A stretch of DNA of 64,000 nucleotides from NCBI GenBank assembly GCA_017311315.1, contig CM029622.1:11149295-11213294 (forward strand), in the 5' to 3' direction. This document shows, one piece after another, positions 31,433 to 43,595 of the stretch. Numbering within the stretch: the first letter of the stretch is position 1; every line of letters begins with the position of its first letter. The notes under the pieces were generated by a model, which was given only the letters and a program-made list of their open reading frames with translations, made no database searches and had not been told where the DNA came from. The DNA is from Dendrocalamus latiflorus. Lineage: Eukaryota > Streptophyta > Magnoliopsida > Poales > Poaceae. The position numbers and the translations under genes were made by a program.

Positions 31433-33863
31433 TATAATGCACTATTCTAGAAACATCTCTCTTGGTGACCCTTGCGTAATTAAAGAAAAGGAATATGTGA
31501 AAGCAGGGTGCTTTGGATTTTAGAGAGGAGTTGGTTTTCTGCAACAAGTCGTACGGAGGTTAGAGATTAAGTCAAACTCGTATCATGATAAAAAAAAAGA
31601 ACGTGAGACAGAGGAAGGCCAGAAAAAAAACTCAAACCCTAGCTTTTTTGTTTTCTTTTCTCAGCCGTCATATTCCACCGCCATGCTTCATCTGTTCCGT
31701 TGTGTTCCTTCGCCGCACGCGCAATCGATGCCACTTGCTCTTGCCACACACGCCAGCGAATTCTCCATCGCCGCACAAGCTGCCACGCACGTGCACGTGC
31801 GGCCGCAAGCACGCCACGTCGCCGCTTCCCACGCTTGGCCGCTCGTTACCGTGCTAGTGCATCGCCAGCTACGCAGCGCACACCGCTCGCCTGCGCATGG
31901 CCACGCGCCAGCCGCATGGGGAATTCACCAGCGAGCGCCAGCGCATGGCCACGTGAGTGTAGCGCGCCAATCAGAAAGAGATTTAGTGGGCTCTATCTAT
32001 CTCAGAGATTCGATTAGTAGGTTAATTTATCTGCGATAAGGTGTAAGTATGATTTCGGGTACTGTATGGGCTAATTATGAAAATATTATCTGCTAGATAG
32101 TTATAGATGATTTTATTATTTTTTCGTAGAATATTTAATCACATAAATTGATGGGTTAGAATAAGAGTTACAAATTTTGTAATTCTGTTGTCTGGAGATT
32201 TATCGTCATTTGATAGTAGCGGGTTGAATGGTAGATTAAAAATATTAAATGAAATAATCAAAGTTTTTGCACTACATGAAAAGTGTAGATAATTGTTTAA
32301 GAAATTCAGAGTCTAAAAACACAAATTTTGGTTGGGTGGAATAGAAGTTATGATTTTAGGGAGATCGCTGTCTAGAAACCGGTTGTGTTTTACACAGTTG
32401 TGGGAGATTATTAACATGACTTAGTAGATAGTAGAATTAAAATTTGAGCATAACTAGAAAGAGGTAGCTAATTTTCTGTAGTTTCTAAAAATGTTATGGT
32501 TTACTATATTTACCTATGTAAAATAAAGGATATGAAAATAATAATTCTGCTATTCAGAAGATGACAGAACGGTCTTTTGGATTAAAAATAGGCAATTAGA
32601 TTATTTAATCTGAGCATGTGGTCAATTAAGAAATTGTGAAAAAAGTTGTGTAGGTTCTATAATTGTAAGATTTGCTATGATAAAACTTGTGAGATAAAAG
32701 TTATAATATTTTTATACTAGGACAGCAGTGCTGACTATCCGATAACAAGGGAGAACGGTGAATTTGGGAAGTATGTAGCAGCGCTGTCATTTATTTGTTG
32801 TCTTGTATTGTTGTGGCCTGTATTGAGAATGTGTAATTGCTGTATGAGGAGTAGCGTCGGGTGTATTGTCATTTGTTAATCAAACCAAACGTCGCAACTA
32901 AAGAGGCAAATGCATGATAGAATAGTAATTCAAGTGTTAAAATTGTTGTTTGATTAATAGAACACTTGCTCTGATGATTCATATGATAATACCTGTTTTA
33001 TATCGCTCTCATGATGATGAGAATTATGGTAGAATAATGATTATATTATTTGTTTAAATGTTGATAATGAACTAAAGAAAAAATATATAATTATCACATT
33101 GCATGTTAAACATTCATGTTACAAGGAAAAAACTATTTCAGTAGGCACTTCGCGGGAGTGGAGGTGAGACCCTATTTGAAAAAGGATAAAGCAACACTGT
33201 ATGAAAAATGATAAGGCGAGGGTGTGTTATCGACGGGTGAACAGTCAGTTATGCTAGTATATGCAGAAGAAGAGTTGAGAAATGTGCATATGTATTGCAT
33301 AGCATTTATGAAAAGTGAAAAGTATATGAACAGAGATTGATAAGAATGAATGAGGAAGTTATGATAAATGGTTATAGATTGATAATAAGATAATGTATCG
33401 CTTATTATTCTGTTTTGTACTTGATAAGTTGTGGATTTACCTGTGCTTTGTTGTTGTTTCTATATGAACATTGAAGACAATATGTATGAATAGATGTAGA
33501 ATATAGATTATTACATATTTGTAGCTCTTCACTCTACCTAGCAACTTATCACTTACAGACATAAATATTTTAGTAGTTTCCATAGCATTGATTAGATAAT
33601 TTATAGTTTACCTTAGTTTTTATAGTTCATAATATTGCTATTTGATACTTTACTCAATTTAGAGTTAGTTATGTTTTATTTTAGTATTTATTGGTTCATA
33701 CCAATATCAATTTATGATTTACAGTGTTGCAAAAATATATGTTTACTATAGTGTTGAATGTTTATTTTTAAAATCTAATTGTTAGTAATGTTTTTTGGTT
33801 ATAATTGACAGCGATAGTAGTTATATATGACATCTTGGTATTTTGTTAATTCAAGGTGTTACA
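31433..33863 (+). repeat. 3' LTR of the decayed element (about 2.43 kb)
   Basis: Starts TATAATGCACTATTCTAG after the polypurine tract (first TG changed to TA) and ends GGTGTTACA. It lacks the extra block and duplication present in the 5' copy. Confidence 0.75.
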
Positions 33864-35309
33864 TTAGCATATGCATACGAGAACTCAAATTTTCACTTAA
33901 GAAGAACACTGAACGGGAGTACACGAAAAGATGTCCATAAGCTATGGCAATCTGAACACAATTACAGCCTAGTGTACACATTTACAACTACCAAATACAA
34001 TGTTCGATCAACCACAACAGGCTTACGAGAAAGCATCCCCACGATCAAACATCTAGATATGCATAAAACAATGTTGGCTTTATTATGTGGGATTAAGGTG
34101 GCATCCCTGAACAGCAGTTTTCCTAATAAATCAACTGAATCTCCAGTACACAAATTCAACGGTTAAAGAACAGTGAAACAAAAGGGGTGTGCTCATAGCA
34201 GCCACAAAAGGCAAGATAGTACAGCATTTCTTTGGTACAGAAAATTGTCTGTATGACACAATTCCAGCTTATGTTGGAACAATCCTTGTAATATGTGTTG
34301 CAATGACTGTTGCACATCTCATCCAAAAAAACAAAACCTAATAAACATATAAAATAAACTAAAATACCAGACCTTCACAAAACCTTTGTATCCACTCCTC
34401 TAATATATTGATGCTGATAAACCACATCTCTGGTTAGCTAGCATATTTAACTAACCTGTATATTAATTCATATCACCAATTCACAGTCATGCACCTGAAT
34501 ACCTGACTTAATCAATGTTTCATCTATCCCAAGTTATACCTGCATATAATAATACTCTGCCTAGGAAGTGATACCTGCAAAGAAATCAATCATATGTTAG
34601 ACTGAGACTACTACTAAAAAATAATCAAGGGAAGTTCTATACTCTATAGAATAATTTAATCATCACAGTCAAGGCAGTTATTCATAATAGAATATAAACA
34701 AACAGGTATCAGAAGAAAAAAGGCAGAAAGCGTGAAACGTATCATGGCTAGCATGCATTGCACAATTAAAACCACTACAATCATCACATGCTTAGGCAAG
34801 ATCCAGTAACTAGCAGTCCAGCATTTCCTGTTACACAATATGATGACAAAGATCATCATATGATAAACCAAATTAGTGAAAACACAGCAACAACATTTTC
34901 CTGAGTTGTTTTGTCACAGCAGTAAAAGACTAGCAAAACACAAAGGGGGATGCACTGGTTATTTGTCAACCACCACGTAAAGCACATACCGTTGATTGAA
35001 AGGATAAGTGGATAACCAGTGGTCATGAGTAGATTTACTAATTGTCAAGTGAAGCCTGCAACTTTCTCTAGTTGTCGACTCTTTCTAGGACAGTGAACTC
35101 AGTATACATTGATATTTAGCCTAATGTTCAACTCCACTGCTACATTGTACTTAGTTTTACCACAAGGACCCAACTACATATAGCTCAGTCTCACAGAATT
35201 GTAACTACATGGTAAAAAGGGATTCATAACATTGATAGTATAACTCTAGAAAGCAACATGCGCATGACCAAATATTTACCAGTGATATGTTAGATAATTG
35301 GGAATTTAA
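33864..35309. other. Unassigned noncoding sequence
   Basis: AT-rich, non-repetitive sequence with only short frames (longest about 107 codons at 33843-34166, starting within the LTR end and without a recognisable domain). I see no tRNA, transposon end or clear gene. It could be an intron or the flank of a gene whose exons I cannot recognise. Confidence 0.4.
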
Positions 35310-35560
35310 GGGCCTCTTTGATTCACGGGAAAAGTGGAGGTATAGGAAAAATACAGGAATTTGCCTTGATCCTATGTGTAGCAGCAAAAAAAGAGGATTT
35401 AGTGGATGTTATTTTTCCTGTGGTTTTCCTCTGAAATCATAGGGATAGGAAATTTTCCTACGTTTTTCCTTTGCTCCATTCCTGTGAATCAAAGAGATGA
35501 ACAGTTGTTATTCCTATGAAATTCCTATTCCTCCATTTTTCCCGTAAATCAGAGAGGCCC
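35310..35560. mobile_element. Tourist-like (PIF/Harbinger) MITE, 251 bp
   Basis: Terminal inverted repeats GGGCCTCTTTGATTCACGGGAAAA and TTTTcCCGTAAATCAGAGAGGCCC. It is flanked by TTA-type sequence (ATTTAA left, TTAGC right). AT-rich interior, noncoding. The following 35561-36491 is unassigned AT-rich sequence. Confidence 0.8.
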
Positions 35561-36499
35561 TTAGCTGTCCCAAACAGTAAAATCTGAAACGGTATCCCAG
35601 CTCAGTAAATGTTTATATCAACATTGTGTTCTCTAAAAGACCAATGCAAAAGTAGCATTTTCACCCAATGCACAAGTACCTTATTTGAGTAGGAATAGAG
35701 AATGACCATGATAGACAAATACTGGGGAATTGCAATGCAAATGAAATATTTAACATGGGATGGGGCAGGAATCAGGATAATGCAGAACTTATCGGAAGCT
35801 TGATTTCCAGTGAACGCAAACTAAGCAAAATAGGATAAGAGGGTAAGTATAGATGATGGAATACACTCTAATTAACATATTAGATTGTGAAGTTTATCAC
35901 CGTTTTCAAATCGTAAACCCACAATCAATGGACCACATCTAATTTGATAGTACTTCAAACCACAATAATATAAAGAAACTAGATGGTGAATGGCTAAGTT
36001 AGTGTAAACCTCTATTACAAGTTTATTCAAGCAGGCCGTTAAACCCAGTTGTTAATACGATATCATAGAACTGAACTATTAGACTGACAACAAAAGGCAT
36101 AAGCATAGAGATAGTTAGCAACTTTCTTGTTGCTTTTATATAGCATGTTGTCTGCCATACATTACATGTGACAAATAGCAAGGTTACTGATCATTTAACT
36201 ATATTGTAAATTTATGATATTTAGGGCTGCTTCTACAAGTTGGTCAGCAGTTCCAGGTGCTTTTCCTAGTTCAATTATTTCACTATATGTCACCACAAAG
36301 GGAGTGAACACGTTGATTACTTACAAACAACTACAGCATAACAATGTGAAAATCATTTTTCAAATTGACAGGTTTATTGGGCAGGGAATGACACCCAACA
36401 TGCATCAATCATGGGATATGGCCTACAAATAGCTGTGATGTGTTGAAGTGTTCGATCATTCCCGATAAAAAATTAACGTTCTTCTGACATGGTTCCAAC

Positions 36500-36805
36500 C
36501 AAGGTTCCAAAAACCGGAACTAGAAGAAATCCTGATTGGCGGCCGGTAACGGTAACCGGGCGGTTACCGGAAAAACCGGTAGAAAACCGATCACAATTTG
36601 AAAATAAAAATTTGAATTTTGAGATGTTTTGAAACCGGTAACCGGAAAACCCGGAAAAAACTGGCCAAAATTCGAAAATCAAAAATTGATACCAGCCGGT
36701 TTTTTCGGTTACCGATCTTCACAGTAAAAACGGTAACCGGCGGTTACCGGCCGGTAACCGGCGGTTACCGGCCGGTAACCGCCGGGATTTGGATTTTGAA
36801 CCCTG
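36500..36805. mobile_element. hAT-type MITE rich in GGTAACCGG palindromes (306 bp)
   Basis: Ends CAAGGTTCCAAAAACCGG and TTTTGAACCCTG are imperfect inverted repeats. It is flanked by perfect 8-bp duplications GTTCCAAC (36492-36499 and 36806-36813), the hAT signature. The interior is made of ACCGGTAACC / GGTTACCGG units that are themselves self-complementary (densest at 36729-36783). Confidence 0.85.
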
Positions 36806-37031
36806 GTTCCAACACAGTACAAAATTCAAGAAATGGAAACTTATTTACTCTGGTTATGTGTTGAAAATCATAAGCTATTTACAAGCAATTTAATGTTTTG
36901 GTTTTGTAGTTGCCATTTGATGTTTTCAACATAATAAGCTTTGCTAGTTTGGCTATTTTTGTTATTTGATGTTTCAGACATAATAAAATACAACAAACAT
37001 GATGTATGTGTATTCTTGTCACTGTGCTAGA

Positions 37032-37624
37032 CAGTGTTACTAGGACTCGGACACGGGTGTCAGAGTTTGACTCGGATTCAGGTGTCCGATTCGGCAAACT
37101 TTAAAAAATAAAATTCTGAGATTCGCCTAATATATATATTTAAGGAGGTCCAAATAAGAAGAAATCCATTGAGAGTCCTATTCGTAATTTTTAGAAATTC
37201 CGAAGACTAAATCACAAAAAGACCCCTACCATTCCCCCTTACTACATAACCCTATCTAACCCTAACCCCTACCGTTTCGGCGTTTCCCACCCCGACCCCG
37301 TTGCCTCCCAGAGTCCCACCCCGCGACGCCCCCTCCTTGTCGCCGCCCTTCACGCCACCCAGCCCTCATCGTCACCCTACGCGCCGCCCCTCCTCGTCGC
37401 CAGCAACAAACCCCTCCCACGGCCTCCTCTTCCTTTCTTGGCGGAGTAGCTCCATATGCCTCCCCCCGCCCCCTCCACCACGTCGGCGCCCGCCCCAACT
37501 CCTCTGCGCTGACGCCGATGCCGGAGAAGAATCTGATGCGTGTCGCCCCGTGTCTGACGTGTTGATACTGGGACACATGTCGACGCGGGAAAAAATTTTG
37601 GACTCGCCTGTCCAGGTAACACTG
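37032..37624. mobile_element. hAT-type non-autonomous element (593 bp)
   Basis: Terminal inverted repeats CAGTGTTAC and GTAACACTG. 8-bp flanks GTGCTAGA (37024-37031) and GTGCCAGA (37625-37632) differ by one transition. The GC-rich interior (37260-37560) gives overlapping open frames on both strands with Pro/Arg-rich composition, which I regard as noncoding or a captured fragment. Confidence 0.85.
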
Positions 37625-37711
37625 GTGCCAGAGTGCCAATATATTTGCAAAAAGATGCCATGCTACTGCGCTTCTATTGTATCCATCTCCAATGCCATTA
37701 TTCAACCTAAG

Positions 37712-38556
37712 GGTAAAATTGATCATATGCCTTAAAGTTGAGAGGCCATTGTCAAAATGCCCTCCATTACATGGTAATGGATAAAATACCTCAAAGTTGA
37801 GAGGCCAATTGATCATTTGCCCTTTATGCATTTTTATTGCATTTTTATTCCTTTTGCTATTTAACCTCACGCGAATTGACCAAAATACCCCTAGCTTCTT
37901 TCTACTCCTCTCCCCTCTTTCTTCTCCAAATCCGGTCGACCGACTCTTCTCCAAATCCATCAGACCGGCTCCCTCTTCCTCTCATGCTTCTCCCTCTCTC
38001 ACTCTCTCCACTACCTCTGTCAACCGCCACTCTCTCTCTCTCTCCCTCCGAACCGAGCGGCACCACCGCCTAGACCCGTCACCTCAGGTGACCTCCATCG
38101 CCGCCGGCGGTCTCCCCTGGCCCTCATCTCTCTATCTACTTGCTCAATTCACTCGCGTTGCCGCTAACCAAAATCGTGCCTCCACCAAGACTAGTGCCGC
38201 TGCCCCGATCTACCCAATCCTGCGGCCTCCATTACCGCCGGCCACCTCTTGGATCCCTCTCGCCTCCCTCCACCTCCTCCTAGCGTCGGATGGCACCGCT
38301 GCCGCCCCTCAACCTAGCACCGCCGCCAGCAGGCTCAACCACCACCGAAGCCACCGGCTTCGCAGGCACCTCTAGGACAGCCCTTGGGGAGGAGGCGAGG
38401 AGAGAAAGGGGAGGGGAGGGGCATTTCGGGCATTTATGAAGAAAACGATTCAGAAATTGATTTTAAATGGAAAAGAGCAAATCGTTAATTGTCCTCTTAA
38501 CTTTGGGGCATTTTGACAATGACCTCTCAACTTTGGGGCATATGATCAATTTTTCC
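37712..38556. mobile_element. MULE-like element with about 100-bp inverted repeats and GC-rich core
   Basis: The left end (GGTAAAATTGATCATATGCC, then AAAGTTGAGAGGCCATTGTCAAAATG) and right end (complement GGAAAAATTGATCATATGCC, then the same motif) form long inverted repeats, about 37712-37830 and 38455-38556. The 600-bp GC-rich core contains a 192-codon Ser/Pro-rich open frame (37797-38375). Such structures are typical of MULEs that capture host gene fragments. No 9-bp target duplication is recognisable, so the exact ends are uncertain. Confidence 0.65.
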
Positions 38557-39032
38557 TTTTTCAAATGTGCAAGTTCCTTGTGAAATTATTTGATTATTGA
38601 AGCCAGGAAATGGCAGCAGCAGCAAGAAAGGAAAACAGCGCAGCTGGTTGATACCGAGTACTGGACAAATTATCGTGTACTGAGGAGAAAAGGGATAACC
38701 TACACAATCTGAAAGGAAATAAAAACCTAACTTCGTAGTTTCGTACCGCGGTGTCTACATGCTTAAGTACATACAGGCACATTCAAACATTTGTTCTTGA
38801 ATAGCCAACCAACTTGTGCAGGATACAGGACACTAGGTTTGCATGGCAAAATTGGCTACAAGACACTATGTCGGTGAGGTGCCTAGTGCCAATGACCAAG
38901 ATTTTGTGGTGCCCTAGAGCTAATTCACAAGTTTGTTGTGTGCCTTAGTGAAAGTTGCACAAATTTTGTGGCCTGTAACCATTTTTTTTAATATCAGCTA
39001 CTACTAAAACATATAGAAAATAAGTAAAGATT
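38557..39032. other. 3' flank of the hnRNP gene
   Basis: AT-rich noncoding sequence, expected to contain the 3' UTR and polyadenylation region of the minus-strand hnRNP gene. A possible 3' splice acceptor (TGGTTACAG, minus strand near 38970) could define a last exon. Confidence 0.4.
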
Positions 39033-40549
39033 TTAGCAAAGTTGCAACACAAACCGACCTCTGCTAGCCTGGTTATTATTAACAGTATAATTGCCCATGT
39101 AACTTGCCGATATCTTTGATTTAGTTTCTGGATCAACATTTCCAAGATCATAACCAAAAGATGGTGCCATGTCCGCCTCAGAGGATGAAAACATCCAGGC
39201 TGCGTCACCATAGGTCGAGCTACTGCCATATGGATCTGCATTGTCCACTTTATATTTATCAGCTGATGCAGCAAATGGTTCTCCAATGGTACCACTTGCA
39301 TTGCTCCTTCCATAGCTGTCAGATGGCAGTCCAATGTTACTGTCACCTGTTCCATGGCCAAGATTCGCTAACCCAAAGCTTGAATTATTGCCCATTCCAT
39401 GAGCAGAGATAGGACCACCCCAAGACATATTGTCACCAGCAATACCACCTAGACCCCAACTTCCAGATGATGCATAAGAATTTGAGTTTGCAGGGTTGCT
39501 TGGATAATTCAGATTTCCATTACCCCAAACATTTCGAGCCATTGAACTCAATATTGAACCTGAATCATCATTATGACCACCATATCCAATAGGGCCAGCA
39601 AATCTGTTTGAACTGGCATTATAATAAGAACCTATTTGTCGTCCATCGATTGAGCTATTGATGAAACTTGATTTTGTACCTAAAGTCGGGTTCACCCCGG
39701 CTTCAATATTCATGCCCATTCCAATACCAGGGCCAAATGAAGAGAACCCATTTCGTCCACCAGCAACAAGACCAAATCTTCCATTGACCCTAATGCCATA
39801 ACCTCCTATTGGGTTTGGATTGTAACCCTGGTTGAAGCCACTCAAGAAGCTATGAACCCTGCTCATAGCATAGCCACTCCCTCCTGCTGGTGAGCGTGCA
39901 CTTGATCCAGGGGATTGCTCTTTGGGAACAGCCCTTTTGACCTCAACCATTTTGCCATTCAGCTCATGGAAGTTCTTGTGAAGTGCCTTGTCAACGGCAT
40001 CTTCAGAATCATAGGTGATGAAACCGAAGCCCCTCGGCCTCTGCGTGTTGTGATCATACATCACAACCACATCAGTTATCACCCCGAATTGCTCAAAATA
40101 CTTCCTGAACTCGACCTCGGTAATATTGGAAGCAAGACCTCCAACAAAAATCTTTCTAGTACGCCCTGGGCCTGGCGAGCCAATGCTGCTGCCATTGTTC
40201 TTGCTTGCAATGCTCTGGTCATCCCTGGGCACAGCTTTCTTGGCTTCCACCTGAATAACACAGATATATCAGCTTAGGCCATGAATAATCACACAATGCC
40301 ACAAAATTCCACATTATATGCAATTACCATGCGTCCATTAATCATGTGCTTGGCAATGGTGACCCGTTCCGCGACACCGGGATCCGTGAAGACAATGAAA
40401 CCGAACCCACGGGCACGCCCAGTGTTCCGGTCACGCATGATGACAGCCTCCACAACCTCTCCAAACTGGCCAAAGTACTTGCGGAGGCATTCCTCATTCG
40501 TCTCCCACGAGATCCCACCGATGAAGAGCTTCCCAGAGTCTGCCTCCAT
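39033..40549 (-). CDS. hnRNP A/B-type RNA-binding protein with two RRMs
   Basis: Exon 1 is complement(40328..40549), 74 codons, starting at ATG 40549 (MEADSGKLFIGG). The intron complement(40251..40327) has GT-AG ends. Exon 2 starts at 40250 (VEAKKAVPRDD). RRM1 has RNP2 LFIGGI (8-13) and RNP1 RGFGFIVF (47-54). RRM2 has IFVGGL (108-113) and RGFGFITY (147-154). A long Gly/Asn/Ser-rich low-complexity tail follows to about residue 470. This matches plant hnRNP1-like proteins (Arabidopsis At4g14300/At2g33410 type), nuclear proteins that bind mRNA and take part in processing and condensates. The 3' end is ambiguous. Read through, the frame stops at 39033-39035 (479 residues). A donor AGAG|GTCGGT at 39058 could instead splice to a further exon. 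All RNP motifs are intact, so it is likely functional. Confidence 0.93.
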
Positions 40550-40560
40550 GACCACCTGTC

Positions 40561-41236
40561 CTGCAATTCCCAAACGAAATTCTCAACCACCAATCGTGTC
40601 AAATGCAGACAGAAAAATCACCCAATGGGGTCACAACACATGACAACACTGAGATCTCGCGCACGCTAAAGAACCGGACCATAAGGATAGATGGATTACA
40701 GAGTACCAGCAAACAAATCAGTAACTGGAGCGAGTATTCCAATAATAAAATGGACGCATTTACACTAATTGGATGGAGTACCAACACCACCACCAAAGAA
40801 AGATTTGGATTTGGATTTGTTTGCTCACAGTTACAGCAATGACAAGATCAAAGTGAAATCTACCCAAGAAAGTCATGGCCGGCTTACCAATAAAAGAAAT
40901 CAGTCCGGTTGGATCTCCCCCTACTGGCCTACTGCACGCCAATCCAGTAAAGGGGAGGAGAGACGAGTTCTTGGCGGCGTGCTTCGGAGGAAGGAGGCGT
41001 GTTCAGCAGCGCTGTCAAAGGAAGATTGATGGTTCGGCGGCTTCGGATTTGGGGTAGGCCAGGCTCGATCTTAACGGGGATTTGATGGTGTGAGGCAGCA
41101 GAGATAAGAGGAACGGGGGAGCCGGGGGATGAGATTGTGGGAGGGCCACCTACCAAAAAAATGAGATAACCCGGATCTCAGATTGAGATCTCCGTCCAAC
41201 AGCGATAAGGGGAGCGAGACGGGCGATGCTACTTAC
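40561..41236 (-). other. Probable 5' UTR intron of the hnRNP gene
   Basis: On the minus strand, donor GTAAGT (complement of 41231-41236) follows the GC-rich leader ...CACCACCTAGTGC. Acceptor AATTGCAG ends at 40561, leaving an 11-nt leader before the ATG. A CT-rich region up to about 41400 would be the first noncoding exon and promoter (TTTTAAG near 41365). Leader introns are common in this gene class and often enhance expression. This is inferred from splice motifs only. Confidence 0.6.
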
Positions 41237-41547
41237 GCACTAGGTGGTGATGGAGGAGCTCGCTGCTCGCCTCCGCCTCCGGTGGAAGGTCGCTGATCGA
41301 GGAGGGCGCTTCCTTCCGGCCGTGGAGGTGGCAGGGGAGGGGAGGAACAAGGGAGAGACGAGCTTAAAAGAAGAGGGTGAGGGGGAGATTGGCTGGCGTG
41401 GTTCCCAAATGGGTCGGAATGAACGAACGAATTTTTTTTTCTCTTTTCGAATTGTTTAGCAATATATCATTTACCGTCCCTTTTGATTTTCGATTCGTTC
41501 ACCTGCCGGCAGTCGGATTTACCTAGTCTGGAAAAAAGGTTACTTTA

Positions 41548-41908
41548 AGACCAACTTCAAGAGATTAGCCAAAAGAAGTATCTAAATTTAGTGATTTAGC
41601 TATTCTCTAAAATGAATCTCACCCAAAAAAAACAAGACTACTCCAACAGGCTATCTAAACTAGAGGGCGCGCGGTGGGTCGCGTACGCGTGGGAATGGGG
41701 CGCAGCGTGCAGGAAGGAAACGCCGACCGCGCCAAGAGGCTGGATGGTGAGCGAGGTAGGCTATCCAAAAATAGAGAGCGAAGGAGGAGGGATGGAGAGC
41801 TACTAAATTTGGAGAGTCATTTACAGAGTCTATTGGAGATGTTTTTTCTTTAATAATAGCCAAATTTACCTTTAGAAAATGATTTAGCTCTTCTCTTGGA
41901 GTTGCTCT
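41548..41908. mobile_element. MITE with AGAGCAACTCCAAGAG-type ends (361 bp)
   Basis: Left AGACCAACTTCAAGAGATTAGCC and right complement AGAGCAACTCCAAGAGAAGAGC are imperfect inverted repeats. Flanks include TTA on both sides, suggesting a Tourist-like type. A second pair (CTCCAACAGGCTATCTAAA ... TCTATTGGAGATG) inside suggests a nested relative. A GC-rich patch (41665-41740) in the middle is unexplained. Confidence 0.6.
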
Positions 41909-42251
41909 TAGCCCGGTTCAGAATGGTTAAATAGGTTTCCAACTTTGCAAATACTTCGTACGACTTAGCTGATAACCATAAAGGGTCTTGTTAACATGAG
42001 GGCGTAGGCTGAGATAGACAGGCTTGGCAAGTCTAGAGCTAGACCAGCTGATTTCAGCCTATTTTGGGTCTTCGTTTCTAGGTTTTTACACTTAAATAAC
42101 TATTTTTTATGGCTTTGGTTTTTAAGTCTCGGCTATAGCCCACCTAGCTCAAGATCTGGTTTCGCCCCTGCCCCTAGCAACCCTAATGCGTAAGTAACTA
42201 GCATCAATATCCAATGATTTAAGGATAAGTTTTATCGGTGAGCCCGGAAAC

Positions 42252-42812
42252 TAGAGATGGCAATGGGTACCCGATACCCGAATACCCGACGGGTTTTACC
42301 CGATAAAGAGACGGGTATGGAAAATTTTATGTACCCATGGGTACGTTATTGGGCGAAATCCTCTACCCGCCGGGTAGGCGGGTGCGGGTGTGGGTATATA
42401 CTACCCATACCCGCCTACCCGCGGGTAATGAATACCCGCATTAGACAACTAGACATCCCACTCAAATGTTAATTTTATTATCTACTTGTTGTTGATTGTT
42501 TATTTGTTTGTCATATGTTGATATGGTCATGTCAAGTATGTTTATGTGATGTACTAATTTTGATCATTAGACGCTTTTGTGCTTGGCATGTATGATTAAT
42601 GAATGTCTAAATTGATGATATTCTTATGTGTTGAACCGGGTATGCTTGCGGGTACGGGTTACCCGTCGGGTAGTAATACCCGCGCGGTACGGGTATAGGT
42701 AAATTTTCCTACCCGCGTGCAGATACGGGTAACCCGACGGGTAAATTTACACCTAGCGGGTACGGGTATGGAATGGCAATACCCGATGGGTATTTACCCG
42801 TTGCCATCTCTA
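42252..42812. mobile_element. hAT-type MITE of GGGTACCCG palindromes (561 bp)
   Basis: Ends TAGAGATGGCAATGGGTA and TACCCGTTGCCATCTCTA. 8-bp flanks CCGGAAAC (42244-42251) and CCAGAAAC (42813-42820) differ by one transition. Both ends carry dense ACCCGxxGGGT palindromes around an AT-rich middle (42470-42620). Confidence 0.88.
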
Positions 42813-42820
42813 CCAGAAAC

Positions 42821-43595
42821 CGCTCTAAGTGGACGGATATTGTGTTTCCCTTGTATAAAGGGTAAGAAATAAGGTGTACCATCCTATTTTTTAGAACTTT
42901 TTTAAATCTTTTAGTCAAAATAGCAATTTCTAGTTTTTTTCTGAATTAATTAAAGCTTAAAATAGAATATTTGAAAATAATATGATTTAATGTGAACAAT
43001 ATGAACATCAATTAAATCCAAAAGTAATTTATTTGAGTTCCTCGTGTTCCAAAGTATTTTTCTAAATTTTCCCTATTAAAAATACCAATAGGCTTGGTAG
43101 GTTTCCTTCTACGGCCCATTCTCTCTCCCTTCCTTGGGCCCGAGGACCATTTCCTCGTGCGTTGGCCCACTCACTCTTCCCTTTCATGCTAGCCCAGCTC
43201 GTGTTGCTTGCGTATGCGCAGTATGTCCTCGTGTCCCTGTCGTCGTTGACTAGTGAGCTTGACTGAGGGTACTATTCATCTTCCCCGAACCAGGCTCGAA
43301 TTGGTCATCACTGCCTCGGACTCCTAGGTGTGCGCGCCATGCCACCAACCCTAGCCCCTAGCTATTTAACGCCCCACCGCACTTGACTTTTGCACTCGAC
43401 GCCTTCACTACCACCTCAAACCCTAGATTTGGAGCTTTAGCGCCACCAACGCCAATGGCGTTTTCCTTAAGCTCTTTGTGGCCATCCACCACTGCCGTTG
43501 GTGAGTCCCCGCCTTTGACGTTGCCACTAACGGGACCGCCTTGTCCTCCTTTTCATTGCCGTTTGTTCGGATTGGGTCGAAGCTTGCTACATTAC
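42821..43595. other. Repeat-like sequence, probable LTR remnant
   Basis: AT-rich to 43080, then GC-rich with a TATA-like CTATTTAACGCC (43362) and CCAAACCCTAG-type motifs common in grass LTRs. The same unit appears to resume at 47010-47377 after the solo LTR. No recognisable gene; an 82-codon frame at 43383-43631 is not supported. Confidence 0.35.

Larger units (their letters stand above)
24108..33863 (+). mobile_element. Old decayed Ty3-type LTR retrotransposon
   Basis: Two related long repeats, 24108-27381 and 31433-33863, flank a 4-kb internal region. The 5' LTR ends GGGGTGTTACA and is followed by a degenerate primer-binding site (TTGTATCAAAGC). The 3' LTR is preceded by a polypurine tract (TTAAGGGGGG) and ends AAGGTGTTACA. 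Internal sequence is AT-rich and full of stops, consistent with long decay by C-to-T change. No clean 5-bp duplication is visible (TAAGT left, TTAGC right). 23977-24107 to its left is unassigned flank. Confidence 0.75.

Noticed and set aside
37797..38375. 192-codon Ser/Pro-rich frame as a host gene
   Set aside because: It lies between MULE-like inverted repeats and begins inside one of them. Kept only as possible captured sequence.
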